Shown piece by piece: positions 43,972 through 52,967 of a stretch of 64,000 nt of DNA; the stretch's first letter is position 1; each line of letters begins with the position of its first letter. The stretch is taken from the NCBI GenBank assembly GCA_038043245.1, contig JBBTCH010000001.1, positions 496,001-560,000 of the forward strand. Direction: 5' to 3'. The DNA comes from JACPFV01 sp038043245 (GTDB lineage Bacteria > Pseudomonadota > Gammaproteobacteria > Nevskiales > Nevskiaceae). The notes under the pieces are model-generated. The model worked only from the letters and a program-made list of their open reading frames with translations, made no database searches and was not told the origin of the DNA. The translations under genes and the position numbers were made by a program.

Positions 43972-45255
43972 TCAGGCCGCTGGTTTGGCCGATGCGACTT
44001 TGGCGCCTCGCGACTCCACGTTCTGGTAGACGATGAACGGCTTCGACTCGCCGCGCACAACCGCTTCGTCCACTGCGACTTTGGAGACGTTCTCCATGGA
44101 CGGCAGGTCATACATCACATCAAGCAGGATGTTCTCGATGATGGTGCGCAGGCCGCGCGCACCGGTCTTGCGGTCCTTGGCCTTCTTGGCGATGGCGCGC
44201 AGGGCGTCTTCGCGGAATTCCAGCGCCACGCCTTCCATCTGGAACAGCTTGTTGAACTGTTTGACCAGCGCGTTCTTCGGCTCCTTCAAGATCGCCATCA
44301 GCGCATGCTCGTCCAGCTCGTCGAGCACTGCGACCACGGGCAGGCGGCCGACGAATTCCGGGATCAGGCCGAAGCGGATGAGATCGTCCGGCTCGACCGT
44401 GCTGAGCAGCTGATTGACGTGCTTGGAATCTTTCTGCGAAGTCACATCGGCACTGAACCCGATGCCGGTTTTCTCGGAACGGCGCTGGATGATTTTTTCC
44501 AGGCCTGAGAACGCACCGCCGCAGATGAACAGGATGCCCGCCGTGTTGACCTGCAGGAATTCCTGCTGCGGGTGCTTGCGACCGCCCTGCGGCGGCACCT
44601 GCGCCATCGTGCCTTCCACCAGCTTGAGCAGCGCCTGCTGCACGCCCTCGCCGCTGACATCGCGGGTGATGGACGGGTTCTCGGATTTGCGCGAGATCTT
44701 GTCGATCTCGTCGATGTAGACGATGCCGCGCTGGGCTTTTTCGACGTCGTAATCGCACTTCTGCAACAGGCGCGAGATGATGTTTTCGACGTCCTCGCCC
44801 ACGTAACCGGCTTCGGTCAGCGTGGTGGCGTCGGCGATGGCGAACGGCACATCCAGCAGACGCGCCAGCGTTTCCGCGAGCAGGGTCTTGCCGGAGCCGG
44901 TGGGGCCGACCAGCAGGATGTTGGACTTCTGCAGCTCGATGCCGTCCTTGGAATCCTTGTTGCTCAGGCGCTTGTAGTGGTTGTAGACCGCGACCGAGAG
45001 GATCTTCTTGGCCCGGTCCTGGCCGATGACGTACTCATCCAGTACCGCGCGGATTTCCTGCGGTTTGGGCAGACCCTTGTTCGCCGGCTTGGCGTGAACT
45101 TCCTCGCGGATGATGTCGTTGCAGAGGTCGACACACTCGTTGCAGATGTAGACCGAGGGGCCGGCGATGAGTTTGCTGACGTCGTGCTCGCTCTTGCCAC
45201 AGAACGAGCAATACAGCACCCGTCCACTGGTCCCACTACGCACTTCGCTGCTCAT
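43972..45255 (-). CDS. clpX: ATP-dependent Clp protease ATP-binding subunit ClpX
   Basis: ClpX unfolds proteins and feeds them to ClpP. From ATG 45255 it is 427 residues; an in-frame ATG at 45279 exists, but GGAG lies eight nt before 45255 (GGAGCGAGG). The N-terminal zinc finger has four Cys in CSFC and CNECVDLC. The AAA+ module has Walker A GPTGSGKT and Walker B YIDEIDKIS, and the ClpP-binding IGF loop is present in KTGIGFSAD. It lies between clpP and lon, as usual. Confidence 0.97.
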   Translation of the reverse strand: MSSEVRSGTSGRVLYCSFCGKSEHDVSKLIAGPSVYICNECVDLCNDIIREEVHAKPANKGLPKPQEIRAVLDEYVIGQDRAKKILSVAVYNHYKRLSNKDSKDGIELQKSNILLVGPTGSGKTLLAETLARLLDVPFAIADATTLTEAGYVGEDVENIISRLLQKCDYDVEKAQRGIVYIDEIDKISRKSENPSITRDVSGEGVQQALLKLVEGTMAQVPPQGGRKHPQQEFLQVNTAGILFICGGAFSGLEKIIQRRSEKTGIGFSADVTSQKDSKHVNQLLSTVEPDDLIRFGLIPEFVGRLPVVAVLDELDEHALMAILKEPKNALVKQFNKLFQMEGVALEFREDALRAIAKKAKDRKTGARGLRTIIENILLDVMYDLPSMENVSKVAVDEAVVRGESKPFIVYQNVESRGAKVASAKPAA

Positions 45256-45341
45256 CCTCGCTCCAGACAGTCGCCGCAAAAATGCGGGTGATTTTTTATA
45301 TCACGTTGAAACCAAAATGAAAACTAGAGAAAACAAGGGAC

Positions 45342-45974
45342 TCAGGTTGACAGCGGTACCACCGGCGTCAACCGGCGATCCAGGATCTGGTCGATCAGGC
45401 CATAAGTCTTTGCCTGTGCGGCATCGAGGAAGTAATCGCGCTCGACATCCTTGGCGACCTTTTCCAGCGATTGACCGGTGCATTCGGCAAGGATTTTATT
45501 GAGCCGTTCGCGTGCGTAGAGGATCTCCTTGGCCTGAATCTCAATGTCGGTGGCCTGGCCCTGCGCGCCGCCCGAGGGCTGGTGAATCATCACGCGCGAA
45601 TGCGGCAGCGAAAAACGCTTGCCCTTGGCGCCCGCGGCCAGCAGCACCGCGCCCATGCTCGCCGCCTGACCGATGCACATGGTCGAGACGTCCGGCTTGA
45701 TGAAGCGCATGGTGTCGAAGATCGACAGTCCCGAGGTGATCACCCCGCCTGGCGAGTTGATGTAGAGATGGATGTCCTTGTCCGGGTTCTCGGACTCAAG
45801 GAACAACAGCTGCGCGACGATCAGATTGGCGACGTGGTCGTCGATGCCGCCGACGATGAACACCACGCGCTCCTTGAGCAGGCGCGAATAGATGTCGTAG
45901 CTGCGCTCACCGCGCGCAGTCTGTTCCACCACCATCGGCACGAGATGCTGGGCGCGTTCGCGAATATCGGTCAT
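45342..45974 (-). CDS. clpP: ATP-dependent Clp protease proteolytic subunit ClpP
   Basis: Serine protease that forms the tetradecameric chamber of ClpXP. The 210-residue protein has the catalytic Ser106 in IGQAASMGAV and His131 in SRVMIHQPSGGAQGQA, with the third residue an Asp in the ERDYFLDAAQA segment. YINSPGGVITSG is the head-domain loop binding substrate. It starts 11 bp after tig on the same strand, and clpX follows 86 bp later, so tig-clpP-clpX may be transcribed together. Confidence 0.97.
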   Translation of the reverse strand: MTDIRERAQHLVPMVVEQTARGERSYDIYSRLLKERVVFIVGGIDDHVANLIVAQLLFLESENPDKDIHLYINSPGGVITSGLSIFDTMRFIKPDVSTMCIGQAASMGAVLLAAGAKGKRFSLPHSRVMIHQPSGGAQGQATDIEIQAKEILYARERLNKILAECTGQSLEKVAKDVERDYFLDAAQAKTYGLIDQILDRRLTPVVPLST

Positions 45975-45985
45975 GGATGTTCTCG

Positions 45986-47308
45986 TTATGGGTTGTTCGT
46001 AGATGGATTCAGCAGCGTGTCCAGATCCAGAGGTTTCTCGGTGGGCGTCGTGCCGGCGATCAAGACCTCGACCACCTGCTCTTCCAGCACCATCGCGTGC
46101 AAGCCTTGCATCAAGTCCTGGCGTCCGCGATAGAACTGCCTGACCTGCTCCGGCTGTTCGTAATCGGCAGCGATCGAATCCAGCATCGTCTGCACGCGCG
46201 CGGCATCCAGCTGGATCTGTTTGCTCTTGATCACTTCCCCGATCAGTAATCCCAGCGCGACGCGTCTCGTAGCGTTCGGCGCCAGCATCTCGTCGGGAAT
46301 CATCTTCTGCAGCTGATCCGCCTTGAGCTTGGCGGCGTTGAAACGCGACGCGGTTTCCTCGCGCAAGCGCTGGATCTCCTGCTGCGCCATCGCCTGCGGC
46401 ACTTCCACCGGATTACTCACCAGCAACTGATCGAGCACCTGCGTCTTGATGCGATTCTTGACCGCCTTGTCGCGCTCGGTCTCCAGGGCTTTGCGGCATT
46501 TATCGCGCAGACCCTGCACGCCAATGGCTTCATCGACGTTGTGCGCTTTCAGGAACTCCGCATCGAGTTCCGGCAGCTTCGGCTCGCTGACTTCCTTGAC
46601 CTTCACCTCGAACTGCGCGGTCTTGCCCTTGAGATTCTCGGCGCGGTAATCCTCGGGGAATTTCACGTCCACGTTATAGACATCGCCCGCAGACTTGCCG
46701 ACGAAACTGTTGTCGAGGTCGGGCAGCATGCGGCCGGCGCCGATTTCGACGTCCACACCTTCGCCTTTGCCGCCTGAGAAAGCCTCGCCGTCGAGCTTGC
46801 CTTCGAAATCCACCTTGACCGTATCACCGGTCTTTGCCGCACGCGCAGCCGAGACAAACGTGCGACGCGCCTTGCGCATGTTCTCAATCAGCTTGTCCAC
46901 ATCCGTGTCAGTGACGGTGACCACCGGTTTCTCGATCTTGAGCGTGTCGAGCCCCATCAATTTGATCTCGGGATAGACCTCGAAGCGCGCGGTGTATTCC
47001 AGCGGCGCACCGGGCTTTTCGCCGGTGATCTCGAAGCTCGGCTGGCTGGCAGGGTTGACGCCCGCCTTGCCGATCGCTTCCGGATAGCTGCCCCGCACCA
47101 GGTCACTGATGACTTCCATGCGCGCGGCGTCGGCGTACTGCGACTGCACGACCTTCAGCGGCGCCTTGCCGGGACGGAAGCCGGCGATCTTCACGCGACC
47201 CGCCAGTTTCTTGATGCGCTCGTCCACCGCGCGCTCGACGCGCTCGGACGGAATGCTAACTTTCAACTGGCGCAGCAAGCCGCCGGGGGTTTCTACCTGC
47301 ACTTCCAT
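45986..47308 (-). CDS. tig: Trigger factor (ribosome-associated chaperone and PPIase)
   Basis: Trigger factor binds the ribosome exit and helps nascent proteins fold. The protein starts MEVQVETPGGLLRQL at 47308, with AGGAAAAG upstream; 440 residues. The ribosome-binding signature is GFRPGKAPLKVV (N-terminal domain, 1-115). The FKBP-type PPIase domain follows (about 150-245, DTVKVDFEGKLDGEAFSGG), then the helical C-terminal arms. Upstream is a tRNA-Leu gene whose terminator ends just 13 bp before the start, so tig must have its promoter inside or before that region. Confidence 0.97.
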   Translation of the reverse strand: MEVQVETPGGLLRQLKVSIPSERVERAVDERIKKLAGRVKIAGFRPGKAPLKVVQSQYADAARMEVISDLVRGSYPEAIGKAGVNPASQPSFEITGEKPGAPLEYTARFEVYPEIKLMGLDTLKIEKPVVTVTDTDVDKLIENMRKARRTFVSAARAAKTGDTVKVDFEGKLDGEAFSGGKGEGVDVEIGAGRMLPDLDNSFVGKSAGDVYNVDVKFPEDYRAENLKGKTAQFEVKVKEVSEPKLPELDAEFLKAHNVDEAIGVQGLRDKCRKALETERDKAVKNRIKTQVLDQLLVSNPVEVPQAMAQQEIQRLREETASRFNAAKLKADQLQKMIPDEMLAPNATRRVALGLLIGEVIKSKQIQLDAARVQTMLDSIAADYEQPEQVRQFYRGRQDLMQGLHAMVLEEQVVEVLIAGTTPTEKPLDLDTLLNPSTNNP

Positions 47309-47320
47309 AAATCTTTTCCT

Positions 47321-47346
47321 CAATAAAAACGCGGGCCGAAGCCCGC
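47321..47346 (-). terminator. Rho-independent terminator after tRNA-Leu
   Basis: On the minus strand GCGGGC, UUCG loop, GCCCGC (47346-47331), then GTTTTTATTG. It ends the tRNA-Leu transcript 13 bp before the tig start. Confidence 0.92.
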
Positions 47347-47383
47347 CGGTTTAACGTTCCGTCCCTACGCTTGCGCTTCGGGG

Positions 47384-47430
47384 GCGAAACCGGCCGAATG
47401 TCCACTGGACATTCGGTCATCCGGTTTCGC
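47384..47430. repeat. Long hairpin adjoining the 3' end of tRNA-Leu
   Basis: Outer arms GCGAAACCGG (47384-47393) and CCGGTTTCGC (47421-47430) and an inner perfect stem CCGAATGTCCA (47394-47404) and TGGACATTCGG (47406-47416), interrupted only by a 4-nt bulge (TCAT). The outer arm abuts the CCA end of the tRNA-Leu gene at 47431. Likely a 3' trailer hairpin or a recombination site. Confidence 0.8.
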
Positions 47431-47515
47431 TGGTGCGAATGGAGAGACTCGAACTCCCATGCCTTGCGGCGCTGGAACCTAAATCCAGTGCGTCTACCAA
47501 TTCCGCCACACTCGC
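47431..47515 (-). tRNA. tRNA-Leu (anticodon TAG)
   Basis: An 85-nt class II tRNA with a long variable arm. The acceptor GCGAGTG pairs with the 3' CATTCGC side (one wobble), the anticodon stem-loop CTGGA-TTTAGGT-TCCAG gives TAG, the T-arm is GGGAGTTCGAGTCTC and CCA is encoded. Confidence 0.96.
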
Positions 47516-47594
47516 GGCGCGCGAATTATATGTCAGGCGATCAAATCCAAATCCGGTTCGGCCGTTGCTGCTTTCCGCTTCAACTGCTTGCATT

Positions 47595-47613
47595 GTTAAT
47601 GCAAATCATTATC
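47595..47613 (+). promoter_or_regulatory. Fur box upstream of hemP
   Basis: GTTAATGCAAATCATTATC matches the 19-bp Fur consensus GATAATGATAATCATTATC at 16 of 19 positions (mismatches at 2, 8 and 9). It is 10 bp before the hemP ATG, so bound Fur-Fe(II) would block transcription of the whole haem operon. Confidence 0.85.
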
Positions 47614-47623
47614 ATTAACGTCC

Positions 47624-47803
47624 ATGAACGGTCACCAGCCTCTCAAAACCTCCTTCGCAGCGGCGCAAATCTGCAAGCCGCCGCGTCCAAGACTGAAGAG
47701 CGAAGACCTTTTCCGTAACAGCCACGAGGTGGTGATCGACCATCACGGCGAGGAGTACCGGCTGCGATTGACCCGTAACAACAAACTGATTCTCAACAAA
47801 TAG
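47624..47803 (+). CDS. hemP: Hemin uptake protein HemP
   Basis: A 59-residue protein of the HemP/HmuP family that accompanies haem receptor genes. The family core is the second half: HEVVIDHHGEEYRLRLTRNN followed by KLILNK. The N-terminal half is basic and unstructured. Its exact function is not settled in the family; HmuP homologues activate haem receptor genes in some rhizobia. The ATG at 47624 follows the Fur box directly, and the receptor gene begins 63 bp after the stop codon. Confidence 0.88.
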   Translation: MNGHQPLKTSFAAAQICKPPRPRLKSEDLFRNSHEVVIDHHGEEYRLRLTRNNKLILNK

Positions 47804-47866
47804 CGGCGGCGTTCCAGCCGCAAGCCCCGCCAGCCGACGCCAGCGGGCACACAACGTGAAGTTCCC

Positions 47867-49951
47867 ATGTGGCGTCGCTCATTTCTTGCATTACTGTTCG
47901 CGCAGGCTTTTGTTGCGCACGCGCAGCCTGCCGACGAAGAAAAATCTGCGGCGTTAGCGGACGCCGTCACCATCATCGCGACCAAAACGCCGCGCGAACT
48001 CCAGCAAACACCGGACGCGGTCACCGTCATCGGCCAGGACGCGCTCGAGCATTGGGGCGTTTCAACACTCTCGGAGGCTTTTGCCGGCATCCCGGGCGTG
48101 GACATATCTTCCGGGCCGCGGCCGGGTGGCGAGTCCATCAACATCCGCGGGCTATCTGGCACCCGCATATTGATGAGCGTGGACGGCGCGCGCCAGAACT
48201 TCGACGGCGCGCACCGTTCACGATTGAACGTCGACCCCGACCTGCTCAAGACCGTGGAAATCCTGCGCGGGCCGGCTTCGGCGATCTGGGGCTCGGACGC
48301 GCTCGGCGGCGTGCTGTCGGTTACCACCAAGGACGCCGCCGATTTCCTCAAGCCTGGAGAAACCTTCGGCGGACGCCTGAAGAGCGGTTTGGAGGCCGCG
48401 AATGGCGAACGCAAACTCGGCGGCACCGGCTTCGCGCGGCTGGGCGACTTCGATCTGGTCGCCAACTTCACCCAGCGCGACGCACGCAATCTGAAACAAG
48501 GCGGTGGCGGCGTACTGCCTTATTCCGCGCTCGACTCGCAGGCAGGGCTGGCCAAGCTCACGCGCTTCATCGGTGACGATCGCGAGATCGGGGTTTCGTT
48601 CCAGAACTTCTTCCAGCGCGGGATGACACCCTCGAACCCGGCCAAGGAAATCGCCGACGACAACCCGCTGCTCGATCGCACGAATAACCAGCAATACCTC
48701 AGCGGGCGTTATGCCTTCATCAATCCCGATGGCCTGTTCGCCGGCGCCAATCTGACGACTTACCGCAGCGCCTTGGCAATCGTTGAAGACCGGGTGGGCG
48801 CGGTTCGTCATGACACGCTCGATTTCACGACCCATGGCGGCTCGATGCAGACCAGCCTGAACCTGCCGGCCATTTTTTCGCGCATCACCATTGGCGGCGA
48901 ATATTTTCAGGACAGCGCGGAAGCCACCCGCGACGGCGCTCCCCGCTCACAGTTCCCGGATGCGCAGCGCCAGGCCATCGGCGTATTCGTGCAGAACGAA
49001 ATTGACGTGGGTCGCCTGACGCTGATTCCGGGACTGCGTTATGACCGCTTCGACGCCGAATCCAATACCGGCGCTGCAGCAGATACGGCGCTCTCGCGAT
49101 TCTCGCCAAAACTGGGCCTGGGTTACGCACTCACAGACTGGCTCACGCTCACTACCAGTTATGGCGAAGCCTTCCGCGCGCCTTCGCTGCTGGAAACCTA
49201 CGCCCAAGGCACGCACTTCCTGGGTAATGAATTCCGGCCGAACCCCGACCTCAGGCCGGAGGCGGCCAGAAACTACGAGCTCGGGTTTCGCCTGAACTTC
49301 GGCTCGCTCACAGCCCGCCTGTCCGGTTTCCAGAACGACGTACGCGATTACATTGAGACGATCGTCGTGGTTGAAACCACGGGCCCGTTCCCGCCGGCCT
49401 TGCAATGCGCGCCGCCCTCGCCAGCAGTCGGCTGTGTCAACCGCAACGAGGACGGCAGCGCCAACCTGGCCGTCCCCGTGCTGGTGCATGTCGGCGGCTA
49501 CACCAGCAGCGAAAACATTCCGCGCGCACAGATCCAGGGTTTGGAGCTGGAAACGAATTATCTGATTGGGGCCTTCAAGCTCGGCGCCGGATATTCAATG
49601 CTGCGCGGCGAAAATCGACAGACAGGCGCACCGCTGCTGACGATCCCTGCCGATCGTTTCAACGCCTCCGCGCTCTGGCAGTTCGGCCGTTGGCAACTCG
49701 GCGCACGCCTGACGCATGCCCTGCCGCAGACCCGCGTGCCGCTCGACAGCGCAGGCGTGCCGGTGATTCCGGCCACGCAGGGCTACACCGTCACCGATGT
49801 CTTTGCGCAATGGCAGCCATCGAAAAGTTTGTCGGGGCTGCGACTCAACGTCGGCATGGACAACCTTGCCGACGTCAATTACCGCCGGCATCTCGATACC
49901 GCCGCTGAGGCGGGCCGCAATCTGCGCGCCGGCCTCGACTATCAATTCTAG
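47867..49951 (+). CDS. TonB-dependent haem/haemoglobin outer membrane receptor
   Basis: A 694-residue receptor with signal peptide MWRRSFLALLFAQAFVAHAQ, a plug (about 35-165, ATKTPRELQQTPDAVTVIGQ, RGLSGTRILMSVDGARQNF, ILRGPASAIWGSDALGGVLS) and a barrel. The FRAP (near 435) and NPDL (near 459) motifs shared by haem receptors of the HmuR/HutA group are present with a His between them (TYAQGTHFLGNEF). Length is normal for the group. It follows hemP and precedes hemS-hmuTUV on the same strand, so it is the outer membrane port of the pathway. Confidence 0.92.
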   Translation: MWRRSFLALLFAQAFVAHAQPADEEKSAALADAVTIIATKTPRELQQTPDAVTVIGQDALEHWGVSTLSEAFAGIPGVDISSGPRPGGESINIRGLSGTRILMSVDGARQNFDGAHRSRLNVDPDLLKTVEILRGPASAIWGSDALGGVLSVTTKDAADFLKPGETFGGRLKSGLEAANGERKLGGTGFARLGDFDLVANFTQRDARNLKQGGGGVLPYSALDSQAGLAKLTRFIGDDREIGVSFQNFFQRGMTPSNPAKEIADDNPLLDRTNNQQYLSGRYAFINPDGLFAGANLTTYRSALAIVEDRVGAVRHDTLDFTTHGGSMQTSLNLPAIFSRITIGGEYFQDSAEATRDGAPRSQFPDAQRQAIGVFVQNEIDVGRLTLIPGLRYDRFDAESNTGAAADTALSRFSPKLGLGYALTDWLTLTTSYGEAFRAPSLLETYAQGTHFLGNEFRPNPDLRPEAARNYELGFRLNFGSLTARLSGFQNDVRDYIETIVVVETTGPFPPALQCAPPSPAVGCVNRNEDGSANLAVPVLVHVGGYTSSENIPRAQIQGLELETNYLIGAFKLGAGYSMLRGENRQTGAPLLTIPADRFNASALWQFGRWQLGARLTHALPQTRVPLDSAGVPVIPATQGYTVTDVFAQWQPSKSLSGLRLNVGMDNLADVNYRRHLDTAAEAGRNLRAGLDYQF

Positions 49952-49964
49952 AAAGGAGCAATTC

Positions 49965-51014
49965 ATGCACGCACAGACCAAGCAACCCACCCTCGCTGAA
50001 TCCTATGCACGGCTGAAAACCGAACGCCCGCAATTGCGCGTGCGTGAGGCTGCGAAAGAGCTGGGTGTCAGCGAAGCCGAGGTGGTCGAAGCCGAAGGCG
50101 CGCAGCGCCTCAGACCCGACTGGGCCGCCCTGCTTGAGCGGATGCCGGCACTGGGCCGTGTCATGTGTCTGACGCGCAACGAGGTCTGCGTTCACGAACG
50201 CCACGGGTGCTACGAAAAAGTCGAGATCCATGGCGGCATGGGCCTGGTGCTGGGCCCGGACATCGACCTGCGCCTGTTCCTGCGGCGCTGGGCCTCAGGA
50301 TTCGCCTGCCCCCAGAATCTGCATTCCGGCACACGCCAGTCGCTGCAGTTTTTCGACGCTGCCGGCGTTGCCATCCAGAAGATTTACCTGACCGATGACA
50401 GCGACGCGCAAGCCTACGCGGAACTGCTGAAAACCTTTGTCGAACCCGATGCGCCGCCGCTGGCGATACAGGCTTCACCCGCACGGCCGGCGGATAAGCC
50501 TGACGTCGAAATCGATGCGGCCGCATTGAAGCGCGACTGGGAAGGTCTGCGCGACACGCATGATTTCTACGGCCTGCTCAACAAGCACAAAGTCAGCCGC
50601 ACGCAGGCCTTGCGTTTGGCTGGCGCGCCGCTGGCAGTGAAAATGAACCCAGGCATCACCGCAGAAATGCTGGGGACGGTTTCCGCGAACGACGAGCCGA
50701 TCATGGCGTTTGTCGGCAATCCCGGTTGCATCCAGATCCATACTGGCCGAGCGAAGAAAATCGCGGCGAAAAACGGCTGGCTCAACGTGCTCGACGAGCA
50801 ATTCAACCTGCACTTGCGCGAAGCACTGGTCGCGCAGACCTGGCTGGTGCGCAAACCGACCGAGGACGGCGTAGTGACGGCGCTGGAACTGTTCGACAAG
50901 GACGGCGAACTCGTCGTGCAGTTCTTCGGCAAACGCAAACCCGGCGTTCCCGAACGCCAGAGCTGGCGCGAACTGCTCGGGCGCTTGGCGACGGAGTTCA
51001 ACGCCCATGCGTAA
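49965..51014 (+). CDS. hemS: Haem-degrading/haem-carrier factor HemS
   Basis: HemS/ChuS-family cytoplasmic protein of 349 residues, which binds incoming haem and in some members opens the ring. The protein is two homologous halves of about 170 residues, each with the LRVREAAKELGVSEAEVV-like helix or its counterpart. The start at 49965 has AAAGGAGC eight nt upstream; the frame stays open further but overlaps the receptor gene. It overlaps the start of hmuT by 8 nt. Its place between the receptor and the transporter is standard for haem operons. Confidence 0.9.
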   Translation: MHAQTKQPTLAESYARLKTERPQLRVREAAKELGVSEAEVVEAEGAQRLRPDWAALLERMPALGRVMCLTRNEVCVHERHGCYEKVEIHGGMGLVLGPDIDLRLFLRRWASGFACPQNLHSGTRQSLQFFDAAGVAIQKIYLTDDSDAQAYAELLKTFVEPDAPPLAIQASPARPADKPDVEIDAAALKRDWEGLRDTHDFYGLLNKHKVSRTQALRLAGAPLAVKMNPGITAEMLGTVSANDEPIMAFVGNPGCIQIHTGRAKKIAAKNGWLNVLDEQFNLHLREALVAQTWLVRKPTEDGVVTALELFDKDGELVVQFFGKRKPGVPERQSWRELLGRLATEFNAHA

Positions 51015-51840
51015 ATTCGCACTGGTTCTGTTGCTGGTCGCACCCACGGTCTTTGCCGCTGAGCGCATCGTGTCCTTGGGCAGCTGCGTCACCGAGACGC
51101 TCTACGCCGTTGGCGTCGGCGAGCAAGTCGTCGGCGTCGATACCAGCAGCCGCTGGCCAGCAGCCGCGCAGAAGCTGCCGCAGGTCGGCTATCACCGCAC
51201 GCTGGGCGCCGAGGGCATTCTTTCGTTGAATCCCACGCGCGTCATTGGTACGACCCAGGCTGGGCCGCCGGAAGCCTTGGAGAAAGTCCGCAGAGCCGGT
51301 GTGTCTGTAACCCTGCTGGATGAACCCAAGAATCTCGTTTCAGCATTGGCACTCATGGAAAAAATCGCGCTCGAAGCCGGCAGGCCCGAACAGGGCCGCG
51401 AGCTGATCGCGCGCATCAATGCGCAGCTCAAGCAATTGAAGATTCCCACAGGCACCCCGGCCAAAGTGCTGGTGCTGCTGAGCGCACACGGTGGCAGCCC
51501 GCTCGCCGCCGGCAGCGATACCGCTGCCGACACCATGATCCAACTGGCGGGCGGATTAAATGCGGGTGGGGAATTCACCGGCTTCAAGCCGCTGTCCGTC
51601 GAGTCACTGATGCGCATCGCGCCGGAATTCATCGTCGTGCCGGACCACGCGTTGCCGATGATGGGCGGCCGTGAAGCGGTGCTGAAACTTCCGGGCATTG
51701 CAGAAACCCCGGCGGGCAAAAACGGGAGGCTCGTGGTGATGGATAGTCTGCTGTTACTTGGGTTGGGCCCGCGCCTTGGCGAAGGCGTGGCGCAACTGTC
51801 CGCAGCGATCCACGCGAAAGAAATGGCTTCGGCAGAATAG
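51007..51840 (+). CDS. hmuT: Haem ABC transporter periplasmic binding protein HmuT
   Basis: A 277-residue cluster A-III binding protein with signal peptide MRKFALVLLLVAPTVFAA. It carries the HmuT fold markers SLGSCVTETLYAVGVG, VGVDTSSRWPAAAQ, VGYHRTLGAEGILSLNP and the C-terminal PGIAETPAGKNGRLVVMDS. It delivers haem from the receptor to HmuUV. It overlaps hemS by 8 nt, and a palindromic repeat separates it from hmuU. Confidence 0.93.
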   Translation: MRKFALVLLLVAPTVFAAERIVSLGSCVTETLYAVGVGEQVVGVDTSSRWPAAAQKLPQVGYHRTLGAEGILSLNPTRVIGTTQAGPPEALEKVRRAGVSVTLLDEPKNLVSALALMEKIALEAGRPEQGRELIARINAQLKQLKIPTGTPAKVLVLLSAHGGSPLAAGSDTAADTMIQLAGGLNAGGEFTGFKPLSVESLMRIAPEFIVVPDHALPMMGGREAVLKLPGIAETPAGKNGRLVVMDSLLLLGLGPRLGEGVAQLSAAIHAKEMASAE

Positions 51841-51855
51841 GGACACACTTTTTTT

Positions 51856-51910
51856 GTCATCCTGAGCGCAGCGAAGGATCTGCCAGATTCCTCGCTATGC
51901 TCGGAATGAC
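51856..51910. repeat. Dispersed palindromic repeat, copy 5, inside the haem operon
   Basis: Starts GTCATCCTGAGCGCAGCG and ends CGCTATGCTCGGAATGAC around a TCTGCCAGA centre. It is the only sequence between the hmuT stop and the hmuU ATG (51927), which is 17 bp after it. Confidence 0.85.
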
Positions 51911-51926
51911 CTTATTTTGTAACCCT

Positions 51927-52967
51927 ATGCCCTCTTTGGTTTCCCGCGCCCAGCTTCTGATCATCCTCGCCCTGCTGACGCTGGCAGCTGCGCTGCTGGC
52001 GCTGTCGGTGGGGCCGGTGCCGATTATCTTCGGCAAGGTCATCGGCAGTTTGATTCCCGGGCTCGGCACGCCGCCCGAGGCATTTGAAGCCGCCACGGTG
52101 CAGCAGATCCGCGCACCGCGCATCGCGCTCGCGCTGCTGATCGGCGCCGCGCTGGCGCAGGCCGGCGCGGCGATGCAGGGCCTGTTCCGCAATCCGCTGG
52201 CCGACCCCGGACTGGTCGGCGTCTCCAGCGGCGCGGCATTCGCGGCCGTCGCCGCCATCGTCTTCGGCAACAGCATTCAGGTGTTCGACTGGCTGCCCGC
52301 GCGTTATGTGCTGCCACTGGCGACGTTTGCCGGCGGTTGGCTGGCGGCGATCACCGTGCTGCGCCTGTCATCGAGTGAAGGCTATACGCGTATCGGTGTG
52401 ATGCTGCTGCTGGGCCTCGCCATCAACGCCATCGCCGGCGCCGGCATCGGCTTTCTTTCACATATCGCTGATGACATCGCCCTGCGCTCACTGACGTTCT
52501 GGATGTTCGGCTCGCTCGGCAAGGCCGGCTGGAACGAAATCCTCATCGCCACGCCCTTGTTGCTGCTGCCGCTGATTCTGCTGCCGCGCCGCGCACAGGC
52601 GCTGAACGCGCTGCTGCTCGGCGAAGCAGAGGCCGGGCATCTGGGCGTCAATGTCGAGAAACTCAAGCGCGAACTGATTTTCCTGATCGTGCTCGCCGTC
52701 GCCGCCTCGGTGGCGCTGGCCGGCATCATCGGCTTTGTCGGCCTCGTCGTGCCGCACCTGATCCGCCTCTGGGTCGGGCCCGACCATCGCCTGTTGCTGC
52801 CGGCCTCGGCGCTACTCGGCGCGTTGCTGCTGACGCTAGCCGATATCGGCTCGCGTCTGCTGCTGGCGCCGACCGAACTGCCCATCGGCATTCTTACCGC
52901 GCTGGTCGGCGGGCCTTTCTTCATCGGGCTTCTGCTGCGCAATAAAACCAACGCGGGTGTGCTGTGA
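51927..52967 (+). CDS. hmuU: Haem ABC transporter permease HmuU
   Basis: FecCD-family permease of 346 residues with about ten membrane helices. The family hallmarks are RAPRIALALLIGAALAQAGAAMQGLFRNPLADPGLVGVSSGAA and GFVGLVVPHLIRLWVGPDHR. The ATG at 51927 (MPSLVSRAQ) is chosen over one inside the repeat at 51897. The stop overlaps the GTG of hmuV (52964-52967). It forms the haem channel in the inner membrane with HmuV as motor. Confidence 0.94.
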   Translation: MPSLVSRAQLLIILALLTLAAALLALSVGPVPIIFGKVIGSLIPGLGTPPEAFEAATVQQIRAPRIALALLIGAALAQAGAAMQGLFRNPLADPGLVGVSSGAAFAAVAAIVFGNSIQVFDWLPARYVLPLATFAGGWLAAITVLRLSSSEGYTRIGVMLLLGLAINAIAGAGIGFLSHIADDIALRSLTFWMFGSLGKAGWNEILIATPLLLLPLILLPRRAQALNALLLGEAEAGHLGVNVEKLKRELIFLIVLAVAASVALAGIIGFVGLVVPHLIRLWVGPDHRLLLPASALLGALLLTLADIGSRLLLAPTELPIGILTALVGGPFFIGLLLRNKTNAGVL

